This document shows, in pieces, positions 1-4,768 of a DNA stretch of 8,505 nucleotides. The stretch covers positions 1-8,505 of the forward strand of contig CAYQPF010000188.1 in assembly GCA_964419225.1 (NCBI GenBank), given 5' to 3'. Each line of letters begins with the position of its first letter. Positions within the stretch are counted from its first letter, which is position 1. Both the position numbers and the translations under genes were made by a program. Source of the DNA: CAYQPF01 sp964419225 (GTDB taxonomy: Bacteria > Cloacimonadota > Cloacimonadia > Cloacimonadales > CAYQPF01). The notes beneath the pieces are model-generated. The model worked only from the letters and a program-made list of their open reading frames with translations, was not told the DNA's origin and did not search any database.

Positions 1-2
1 TT

Positions 3-731
3 AAAAGGTTAGGTTGGGTGGTTAAGACTGGCTCCGCAGTTCCGAAAGTAATTCTTAAAGGCAATGTTGGCAATGGTCTTAATTATGAAATTTCTCCTTG
101 GAACACCAGCGATCTTCTGATCCACAGAGGTTCAACATATTGGGTTAATAACTCCCAAGAGCCGGAGTTGAATGTTCTGAATGGTTCCGATATTTATTTT
201 AATCAGGTAACTCCCGGGAATTCTTTAACAGTGAGACTTGATTTAAAAAATGAGGGAGATTACCCTCTTGTAATTTATAGTATTCAGTCGAAAAATTCTA
301 ATCAGCATTTTACCGTAACCACTGCCATGCCTTTGATCGTAATGCAGGGAAATACTCTTACCGCAGGAGTAAAATTCCAATCTAATTCTTTAGGATCATA
401 TACAGATACATTAGTAATTACAACTAATACACCTGATCAGCAAATTCAGTACATAGTTTTGCATGGCACAGCCTCAAATGAAGAGTTGCCTTCTCCTCAG
501 AATGTGCATTATGTCAGAACCTCATCCGGTTTAAAATTAACCTGGGATCCTGTCATGCTGAATACTCAGGGGATTAGTACAACGATTAAGGGTTACCGAG
601 TATATGCTACGACGGAAGTTAACCAAAGTAATATGACTTTTCTGGCTGAAGTAACCAGCAATGAATATCAGATACCCTTGGTATTCTTGAGCAATACAAC
701 CAGATTTTTCAGAGTTACGGCATATAAATAA
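3..731 (+). CDS. C-terminal part of a secreted/surface protein with choice-of-anchor D and FN3 domains (5' end outside window)
   Basis: The reading frame is open to the left edge, so this is the tail of a longer protein. A GTG at 18 could be read as a start, but it has no ribosome binding site and the coding frame continues upstream of it. Counting residues from that GTG, about 52-153 look like a choice-of-anchor D (ASPM/SPD-2/Hydin-like) beta-sandwich: 'ELNVLNGSDIYF', then 'SLTVRLDLKNEGDYPLVI', then 'YTDTLVITTNTPD' and a closing 'HGTAS'. Residues about 158-237 form an FN3 domain with 'LKLTWDPV', 'GYRVYA' and a final 'FFRVTAYK'. Such modules normally sit in extracellular or cell-surface proteins and mediate protein or carbohydrate contacts; the function here is inferred. 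No C-terminal sorting domain follows the FN3 domain. The catalytic or adhesive N-terminal part, if any, cannot be seen. Confidence 0.85.
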   Translation, partial: KRLGWVVKTGSAVPKVILKGNVGNGLNYEISPWNTSDLLIHRGSTYWVNNSQEPELNVLNGSDIYFNQVTPGNSLTVRLDLKNEGDYPLVIYSIQSKNSNQHFTVTTAMPLIVMQGNTLTAGVKFQSNSLGSYTDTLVITTNTPDQQIQYIVLHGTASNEELPSPQNVHYVRTSSGLKLTWDPVMLNTQGISTTIKGYRVYATTEVNQSNMTFLAEVTSNEYQIPLVFLSNTTRFFRVTAYK

Positions 732-739
732 ACTTTTCC

Positions 740-762
740 AACCTATTTGGCATTATTAGGTT
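740..762. other. Small inverted repeat in the convergent spacer (possible weak bidirectional terminator)
   Basis: AACCTA (740-745) and TAGGTT (757-762) can pair as a 6-bp stem with an 11-nt loop, starting nine bases after the stop codon at 729-731. The site lies between converging genes, where a bidirectional terminator would be expected. There is no clean T-run on either side and the stem is short and AT-rich, so the terminator role is a weak inference. Confidence 0.25.
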
Positions 763-775
763 TAAGAACAATCAT

Positions 776-829
776 TGGACATAATAGACAATATGGACAT
801 TATGGACTAAATGGACGAAATGGACAGAT
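776..829 (+). repeat. Six-unit 9-bp tandem array, core TGGAC
   Basis: Six consecutive 9-bp units start at 776, 785, 794, 803, 812 and 821: TGGACATAA, TAGACAATA, TGGACATTA, TGGACTAAA, TGGACGAAA, TGGACAGAT. The first five bases are almost invariant (one G-to-A change, in unit 2), while the last four drift but stay A-rich. There is no slippage in register. The array ends seven bases before the stop codon of the minus-strand DUF3788 gene. A second array with the same core and period lies at 4244-4279. The function is unknown. Confidence 0.9.
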
Positions 830-836
830 AAGAAAC

Positions 837-1262
837 TTACTTTGATCTGAGTTTATAGTGGATTATAGTAAGCAGATCAGCGATAGTTTCGTCGTCTGTA
901 ATTTCGAAAGTACAGGGTTTGGATTTGCCCACATTTTTGCAGTTTTGGATCATTAGTTTGGAAGATTCTCTAATATCAAGATCGAAGATACCGGGTGTAT
1001 ATTTCTCGGGAAAATAGACAGTCGCTTTCATATAGCCATTCCAGGCCGACATCCAGACAATAGTTCTTTTTTTATGAGTGACTTTGCATAGCCAGGCTTT
1101 GCCATCGTTGTAGTATCGCCACTCGGGACACAGTTCAAGTGAACTGAAAATATTCAGTAGTTTTTCATAATAGCTATAGGTACTTTCCAGAACTTCATGA
1201 AGAATTTTATCGTCAGGAAAGATGAGCGGATCTCGCAAAACCAGATTATTGATCTGTTCCAT
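837..1262 (-). CDS. DUF3788 domain-containing protein
   Basis: This is a 141-residue soluble protein without signal peptide or membrane segment. It matches my recollection of the DUF3788 family along its length: an N-terminal 'LRDPLIFPDD' segment, a helix around 20-40, and the core 'EWRYYNDGKAWLCK' at about 47-60 followed by 'KKRTIVWMSAW' (64-74). A strand 'KATVYFPEKY' and a C-terminal helix complete it. The length is usual for the family. The biochemical role of DUF3788 is not known to me. The ATG at 1262 has a GGAGGT site three bases upstream (1266-1271 on the minus strand), slightly close but strong. It lies 37 bp downstream of the GyrI-like gene on the same strand, with no obvious promoter between, so the two are probably co-transcribed. 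Confidence 0.85.
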   Translation of the reverse strand: MEQINNLVLRDPLIFPDDKILHEVLESTYSYYEKLLNIFSSLELCPEWRYYNDGKAWLCKVTHKKRTIVWMSAWNGYMKATVYFPEKYTPGIFDLDIRESSKLMIQNCKNVGKSKPCTFEITDDETIADLLTIIHYKLRSK

Positions 1263-1299
1263 TTTACCTCCATTTTCTTAAAAAATTAAACATATTTAA

Positions 1300-1776
1300 T
1301 TAAATGCTAACAATGGGAATACATATTTCCATTTCTGAGTTATCCAGCCCGGTAAAACGTTCATCATAGATCTCAATTTGGTCAGCTTCTTTTATCAAAT
1401 AACCGGAATTCTTAAACCAGTCACGGAAAATATATTTATATGTTTTTTCTAAATTATCCAGAGAACCTTTATGGGTAAAGACTGCATAACTGGAAGACGG
1501 AATAATTCTGGAAATCATACCTGATGGCATGCTATTGAAGTTTTCAACAACGAGTCCGGCAATATATTCGAATATATAATCATCTGCGAAATCCCCAAAG
1601 TTTAGGATGTTTTTATATGGAAAGACCCCTAACCAAATATCTTTACTTCCCGTTATTTCATTGCTTCTTACTATAAATTGATCCCACAATTGTGGTTCAA
1701 GATTTTCTGATAAACTGGTTTTACAAGTGAGACCGATTACATTAAAATCTGGTAATACAATAATTTCTTTAAACAT
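1300..1776 (-). CDS. Stand-alone GyrI-like / AraC-type effector-binding domain protein
   Basis: This is a 158-residue single-domain protein resembling the effector-binding half of AraC/MerR-type activators and GyrI-like small-molecule-binding proteins. Support comes from 'LWDQF' (29-33), the segment 'SYAVFTHKGSLDNLEKTYKY' (97-116) leading into 'FRDWFKNSGY', and the C-terminal 'IEIYDERF' (134-141) with the conserved acidic residue (Glu135), followed by 'EMEICIPI'. No DNA-binding domain is attached, so it may bind or sequester a hydrophobic or cationic ligand, or act with a separate partner; this is inference. I prefer the ATG at 1776 to the upstream in-frame ATG at 1815. A very strong GGAGGGAGG precedes 1776, and codons for the extra 13 residues would include that site and the predicted -10 box. 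The DUF3788 gene follows 37 bp downstream. Confidence 0.8.
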   Translation of the reverse strand: MFKEIIVLPDFNVIGLTCKTSLSENLEPQLWDQFIVRSNEITGSKDIWLGVFPYKNILNFGDFADDYIFEYIAGLVVENFNSMPSGMISRIIPSSSYAVFTHKGSLDNLEKTYKYIFRDWFKNSGYLIKEADQIEIYDERFTGLDNSEMEICIPIVSI

Positions 1777-1786
1777 GCCTCCCTCC
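1777..1786 (-). promoter_or_regulatory. Ribosome binding site that sets the start of the GyrI-like gene at 1776
   Basis: On the minus strand the ten bases immediately before the ATG at 1774-1776 read GGAGGGAGGC, a double Shine-Dalgarno motif. The GGAGG at 1782-1786 has five bases between it and the start. In a longer reading from 1815 this site would encode 'LEGG', a common sign of a start called too far upstream. Confidence 0.8.
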
Positions 1787-1811
1787 AAAAATTCAATAGA
1801 ATAATAATAAC

Positions 1812-1841
1812 ACATTAGGAATAGTATTGCACAAATGTCAA
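1812..1841 (-). promoter_or_regulatory. Candidate sigma70 promoter for the GyrI-like/DUF3788 operon
   Basis: On the minus strand, a perfect TTGACA (-35) at 1836-1841 is followed after 18 bp by TAATGT (-10) at 1812-1817. This would start transcription near 1805, giving a leader of about 30 nt before the strong ribosome binding site. The -35 is ideal but the -10 is a partial match, so confidence is moderate. Confidence 0.45.
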
Positions 1842-1968
1842 TGAAATTATGATTAGATCCAATATATTCATATTAATTTCAATACCAAAGAACACTGTCC
1901 AATTCCTCTGCTTAATGTTTATAACAACCTTTGAGAAATTGGCCGGTCTGGCGGTAATGAGTTTAAGA

Positions 1969-1997
1969 TTGACGCAAATTTCAATTCAACGTATTTG
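1969..1997 (+). promoter_or_regulatory. Weak candidate promoter upstream of the DUF4267 gene
   Basis: TTGACG (1969-1974) and TATTTG (1992-1997) are separated by 17 bp and lie about 30 bases before the GTG start. The -35 is near consensus and the -10 poor. TTGAGA (1931) with TAATGA (1955), 18 bp apart, is an alternative. No better promoter was seen in this 213-bp divergent spacer. Confidence 0.25.
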
Positions 1998-2017
1998 GAA
2001 ATTGAAAAGATTAATTT

Positions 2018-2025
2018 AGGAGGGG
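2018..2025 (+). promoter_or_regulatory. Ribosome binding site supporting the GTG start at 2029
   Basis: AGGAGGGG at 2018-2025 is a strong Shine-Dalgarno site placed a few bases before GTG 2029. The next in-frame ATG is well inside the protein and beyond the first membrane helix, so the GTG is the convincing start. Confidence 0.75.
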
Positions 2026-2028
2026 AGA

Positions 2029-2451
2029 GTGGAAGCAAAAACTAAAACAAGTATAATCTTAGTAATCAGCTATTTGCCGGGATTGTTTCTGGTTATATCA
2101 GGTCTGTTACTAATTTTTGCCCCAACAACAGCTGATGCATTATTTGGTCATAAAGGTATGAGCTCAATAGATGATAATTCTTTAGCTGCTAGTTTGGGAG
2201 TACGTCAATTAGCAATAGGTTTGATGATAGTAATTCTAGCAATATTTAGGCAGGTTAAAGCTTTAGGCTTGATCATGATCGTAGGCTCAATTGTTCCCTT
2301 AGTAGATTTTATTGCTTTTTACCCCATAGCTGGCTTATTATCAACCATGAGACATGTGGTAGTATTTCCGATTGTATTAGTGTTTGGGATTTATTTACTA
2401 ATTCTGGAAAAGGCTAATAAACATGGTAGGGTAAAAAGAAAGAGTAAATAA
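2029..2451 (+). CDS. DUF4267-type small integral membrane protein
   Basis: This is a 140-residue protein with four predicted transmembrane helices at about 8-30, 55-73, 78-98 and 107-126, and a basic C-terminal tail (KANKHGRVKRKSK) that should face the cytoplasm. The arrangement 'GLFLVISGLLLIFAP...ALFG', then 'SLGVRQLAIGLMIV', then 'ALGLIMIVGSIVPLVD' matches my recollection of DUF4267. In that family a Pro near the end of helix 1, a G-x-R-(D/Q) before helix 2 and an Asp in helix 3 recur; here they are Pro32, Arg59-Gln60 and Asp93. Its function is unknown. It lies 93 bp upstream of the pyrophosphatase gene on the same strand, so they could share a transcript, although the spacer holds a hairpin. 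A link to pyrophosphate metabolism is not shown. Confidence 0.75.
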   Translation: MEAKTKTSIILVISYLPGLFLVISGLLLIFAPTTADALFGHKGMSSIDDNSLAASLGVRQLAIGLMIVILAIFRQVKALGLIMIVGSIVPLVDFIAFYPIAGLLSTMRHVVVFPIVLVFGIYLLILEKANKHGRVKRKSK

Positions 2452-2454
2452 GAG

Positions 2455-2529
2455 AAAGGTTAGTATTTCCCGTAAGCTAAAGCATGCGGAATTACTGGCT
2501 AACCGGCGTTCCAGTAAAAGGTTAGTATT
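2455..2529 (+). repeat. 13-bp direct repeat bracketing a 49-bp hairpin-containing segment
   Basis: AAAGGTTAGTATT occurs exactly at 2455-2467 and again at 2517-2529, 62 bp apart. Together they enclose most of the spacer between the DUF4267 and pyrophosphatase genes. The second copy ends four bases before the pyrophosphatase ribosome binding site. The enclosed segment contains the hairpin at 2492-2517. The layout resembles a small insertion flanked by a target duplication, but it could equally be paired protein-binding sites. Confidence 0.6.
2492..2517 (+). promoter_or_regulatory. Hairpin in the leader of the pyrophosphatase gene
   Basis: TTACTGG (2492-2498) pairs perfectly with CCAGTAA (2511-2517). 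Inside, AAC (2501-2503) can pair with GTT (2508-2510) around a CGGC tetraloop, leaving a two-base CT bulge on the 5' side, for a stem of about 10 bp. No T-run follows, so it is not a standard intrinsic terminator. It could be an mRNA processing or stability element, or part of a small mobile repeat. It lies 16 nt before the AAGGAG site at 2534-2539. Confidence 0.5.
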
Positions 2530-2544
2530 GATTAAGGAGATATT

Positions 2545-4179
2545 ATGGATAATAATGAAATAGTCTGGGTAACCGGACATAGAAATCCTGATTCCGACTC
2601 GATTTGTTCTGCTATAGCATATGCAGAGTTTAAAAAGAAGAACGGAATCAATGCCCAAGCGGCAAGGCTGGGTGATATTTCCCGAGAAACTGAGTTTATT
2701 CTGAATTATTTTAATATTCAGGCTCCAGTATTATTGAAGACTGTACGCACTCAGATCTCAGATTTGGCGATCGATCCTGCGGTACCTGTCACATCGGATT
2801 CTACTATCCAAAAAGCCTGGTTAAGAATGAAGCAGAACAATGTTAAGACCTTGCCGGTTGTGGATGATGAGAACCACTTATTCGGCCTGATAACGCTCTC
2901 AGACATAGCGAATAAATATCTGGATGCAATTGATACGAATGTTATCGGTTCACGGCAAACTACCTTAAGAAATATTGTGGAAACGATCAATGCAAAGTTG
3001 ATCACAGGCAAACAGGAGAACCTGCCTGAGACTGGCAGAGTAATGATCGCGGCTATGCAGGCAGAAGATATGACTCCTCTGATAGAAACCAACGATATCA
3101 TCATTGTTGGTAACCGGAAGGAAGTTATATTGAAGGCACTTGAGTGTAAAGCATCCTGTCTGATCATCACCGGTAATGCTGATTTGGATCCCGTAATAGT
3201 GGAAAAAGCCAAAGAAACACAGGCGATCATTATGATTTCACCGCATGATACCTTTACTACTGCCAGGTTGATCACTCAAAGTATTTCAGTTTCCTGCGTA
3301 ATGTCCCGGGAAAATCTTACCCGGTTTAATGTAGATGATTTTGTGGATGATATCCGGAATAAGATGTTACAAACAAGATACAGAAGTTATCCTGTCGTGG
3401 ATGATAATAATGTGATCAAAGGTTTTGTGTCGCGTTATCACTTAATTTCATCCAGAAAGAAAAAAGTCATATTGGTTGATCATAATGAAAAAGGACAGAC
3501 TGTTGAAGGTATAGATGAGGCTGAGATCCTGGAAATAATCGATCATCATCGTTTTGGAGATATTCAGACAGCATATCCAATTAATGCAAAACTGGAAACA
3601 GTCGGCAGTACTGCCACGATCATTGCTTCGATTTATTTTGAGAATGCCATCCGTCCATCCAGACAGATTGCCGGGATCTTATGTGCTGCGATCATTTCAG
3701 ATACGATGAATTTTAAGTCACCTACTTCAACCCATAAGGATAAGAATATAGCCGAGAAATGTGCAGAGATAGCAGCTTTGGATATGGAAGATTTTGCGGT
3801 ACAGATGATTCATGAAAGTTCTTCAATCAAAGGAAAATCCCCAAGAGATCTGCTCTATGAAGATTTTAAGGAGTTCAAACTGGGCAAGAATAAGATAGGG
3901 ATCAGTCAGATCAAAACTATGGATATTCACTGTATTGATCCGATAAGAGAAGAAATTCTGGATTTTATGCAATCACTAATTGAACAAAACAGTTACGATT
4001 TGATCATGTTTGTGATCACAGATATAATCAAAGAAGGATCGGAAGCACTATTACTAGGTGAAAGAACAGACCTGATCGAAAGAGCATTCAATGTAATTAT
4101 AGAGAATGACAGTGTTTTTCTGCCGAATGTGGTATCGAGGAAGAAGCAGATCATCCCGGTGATCTCGGGAATGCTGTAG
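2545..4179 (+). CDS. ppaC: Manganese-dependent (family II) inorganic pyrophosphatase with CBS-DRTGG-CBS regulatory insert
   Basis: This cytoplasmic enzyme hydrolyses pyrophosphate to two phosphates, pulling biosynthetic reactions forward. The 544 residues have the length of the regulated subclass; the unregulated form is near 310. The DHH catalytic domain starts with 'GHRNPDSDS' (11-19). It is interrupted by CBS1 (about 64-127), a DRTGG domain (about 130-240) and CBS2 (about 250-303), and resumes with 'VDHNEKGQ' (311-318), 'IIDHHRFGD' (331-339), 'GSTAT' (354-358) and 'SDTMNFKSPT' (385-394). The DHHA2 domain follows and ends in the signature 'SRKKQIIPVI' (531-540). All metal- and phosphate-binding motifs I know for the family are intact, so it should be active. 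In characterised CBS-pyrophosphatases, AMP/ADP inhibit, ATP activates, and DRTGG-containing enzymes also respond to diadenosine polyphosphates. Regulation of this copy is inferred from its domains. The start is well supported by AAGGAG at 2534-2539. Confidence 0.96.
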   Translation: MDNNEIVWVTGHRNPDSDSICSAIAYAEFKKKNGINAQAARLGDISRETEFILNYFNIQAPVLLKTVRTQISDLAIDPAVPVTSDSTIQKAWLRMKQNNVKTLPVVDDENHLFGLITLSDIANKYLDAIDTNVIGSRQTTLRNIVETINAKLITGKQENLPETGRVMIAAMQAEDMTPLIETNDIIIVGNRKEVILKALECKASCLIITGNADLDPVIVEKAKETQAIIMISPHDTFTTARLITQSISVSCVMSRENLTRFNVDDFVDDIRNKMLQTRYRSYPVVDDNNVIKGFVSRYHLISSRKKKVILVDHNEKGQTVEGIDEAEILEIIDHHRFGDIQTAYPINAKLETVGSTATIIASIYFENAIRPSRQIAGILCAAIISDTMNFKSPTSTHKDKNIAEKCAEIAALDMEDFAVQMIHESSSIKGKSPRDLLYEDFKEFKLGKNKIGISQIKTMDIHCIDPIREEILDFMQSLIEQNSYDLIMFVITDIIKEGSEALLLGERTDLIERAFNVIIENDSVFLPNVVSRKKQIIPVISGML

Positions 4180-4243
4180 ATTAGATTTTAGTATCTTGCA
4201 ACTGAAGTTATTTTATTTTTTGGTAGAATATTAAAAGTCAAAA

Positions 4244-4279
4244 TGGACTGTATGGACTATATGGACACAATGAACTGAT
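4244..4279 (+). repeat. Four-unit 9-bp tandem array, core TGGAC
   Basis: Units start at 4244, 4253, 4262 and 4271: TGGACTGTA, TGGACTATA, TGGACACAA, TGAACTGAT. Core, period and strand are the same as in the array at 776-829, but the variable four-base tails differ, so the two arrays are not simply copies of one longer unit. Two looser TGGAC words follow at 4465-4469 and 4479-4483, out of 9-bp register. Confidence 0.88.
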
Positions 4280-4323
4280 AATGTGAAAATTTAGTTTGTT
4301 TAGGATGATAGGGGCTAGTAAGG

Positions 4324-4345
4324 AGCTAGAGAGAAGCTAGAGAGA
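4324..4345 (+). repeat. 11-bp tandem duplication
   Basis: AGCTAGAGAGA occurs twice head-to-tail with no mismatch (4324-4334 and 4335-4345). The matching place in the other copy (about 8173-8183) has only one unit-like stretch, TTAGAGAGCAG. This suggests expansion within this copy. Confidence 0.8.
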
Positions 4346-4361
4346 AGGTCTTAGATGCCAG

Positions 4362-4378
4362 GGGTTAAGTATTAACCC
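4362..4378. other. Perfect 7-bp hairpin
   Basis: GGGTTAA (4362-4368) and TTAACCC (4372-4378) are exact inverted repeats around a three-base loop (GTA). No T-run follows on the plus strand. It lies 180 bp past the ppaC stop, so it is a poor candidate for that gene's terminator, and it is absent from the related repeat near 8152-8219. Confidence 0.55.
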
Positions 4379-4429
4379 GACTTTAGATTGGGGAGGGGAC
4401 GCTTTCCGGAAGTTAATAGCATCGATCAA

Positions 4430-4447
4430 CAGGATTTACAGGATGTA
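4430..4447 (+). repeat. Two-unit 9-bp repeat, core CAGGAT
   Basis: CAGGATTTA (4430-4438) is followed directly by CAGGATGTA (4439-4447). The period is the same as in the TGGAC arrays but the core word is different. With only two units this alone would be unremarkable; it matters because the other spacers show the same period. Confidence 0.6.
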
Positions 4448-4669
4448 AAATAATTAATTGTAAATGGACTGACAGACATGGACTTACACCGGCAATAGGG
4501 ATGATATGAGGGGATATATCAGGTGCATTGAGAAGAGGTGTTTTTCGCCGGATGAGACTCAGATTTAAACTGAAAGACTGAGGACAAATATTAGTCTAAA
4601 GGCTTGATTTGTAGTACTTTGCTACTCTTGAGCTATGTTCCAAAAAATGAATAATATTCTGAAAAAATC

Positions 4670-4697
4670 TTGACATTAATTTCTTAACAAGTATAAT
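4670..4697 (+). promoter_or_regulatory. Near-perfect sigma70-type promoter for the beta-helix protein gene
   Basis: TTGACA (4670-4675) and TATAAT (4692-4697) are both exact consensus hexamers, separated by 16 bp. Transcription would start near 4704, giving a leader of about 65 nt that ends in GGGAGG (4758-4763), five bases before the ATG. This is the clearest promoter in the window and implies that the gene is, or recently was, strongly transcribed. Confidence 0.85.
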
Positions 4698-4768
4698 CTG
4701 CAATGTTTTAAGCAAAAATTAAACTAGTTAAAAAAAGTGGTTTCTATTAGTAACATTGGGAGGATACT

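Larger units (their letters stand above)
4293..4410 (+). repeat. Dispersed noncoding repeat, copy A (interrupted)
   Basis: The opening block at 4293-4313 matches 8152-8172 at 19 of 21 bases, including an identical TTAGGATGATAGGG. Further on, TGCCAGG (4356-4362) and GCTTTCCGGAA (4401-4411) match blocks in the same order at the right end of the window. Between these anchors this copy carries extra sequence: the 11-bp duplication and the hairpin at 4362-4378. It reads in the same orientation as copy B, and both lie downstream of a plus-strand gene. Confidence 0.7.
4180..4768. other. 589-bp noncoding spacer rich in short repeats
   Basis: No convincing gene was found on either strand. From left to right it holds a T-rich run after ppaC without a stem, a TGGAC 9-bp array (4244-4279), a repeat shared with the window's right end (4293-4313 and scattered blocks to about 4410), an 11-bp tandem duplication (4324-4345), a perfect hairpin (4362-4378), a two-unit CAGGAT 9-bp repeat (4430-4447), two further TGGAC words (4465-4469, 4479-4483), and finally the promoter of the downstream gene (4670-4697). 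Confidence 0.7.

Noticed and set aside
18..20. GTG at 18 as the true start of the first protein.
   Set aside because: It has no ribosome binding site, the frame is open to position 3, and the protein lacks a signal peptide although it consists of extracellular-type domains. It is the tail of a truncated gene.
776..829. CRISPR array.
   Set aside because: Units are 9 bp with no spacers of 25-40 bp, and no cas gene is present.
794..834. Short 'ATG GAC' reading frames across the TGGAC arrays (also at 4243-4279), since 9 bp is three codons.
   Set aside because: Stops interrupt after a few codons in both arrays, there is no ribosome binding site, and the third codon is not conserved. The 9-bp period does not look translational.
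1777..1815. N-terminal extension of the GyrI-like protein starting at the ATG at 1815.
   Set aside because: The extension encodes the Shine-Dalgarno site itself, overlaps the predicted -10 box, and adds residues outside the domain.
1899..1942. CCAATT/AATTGG inverted repeat in the divergent spacer.
   Set aside because: The six-base AT-rich arms are 32 bp apart with no further pairing, so this is within chance expectation.
2751..3275. Long minus-strand open frames inside ppaC, and similar ones inside the beta-helix gene.
   Set aside because: They are antisense shadows of well-identified proteins, with no ribosome site and no recognisable domain.
4180..4222. Intrinsic terminator for ppaC at the T-rich stretch after the stop codon.
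   Set aside because: The T-run has no GC-rich stem before it.
4506..4568. A 20-codon reading frame starting at ATG 4506.
   Set aside because: It has only a weak AGGG upstream, no recognisable motif, and lies inside repeat-rich noncoding sequence.
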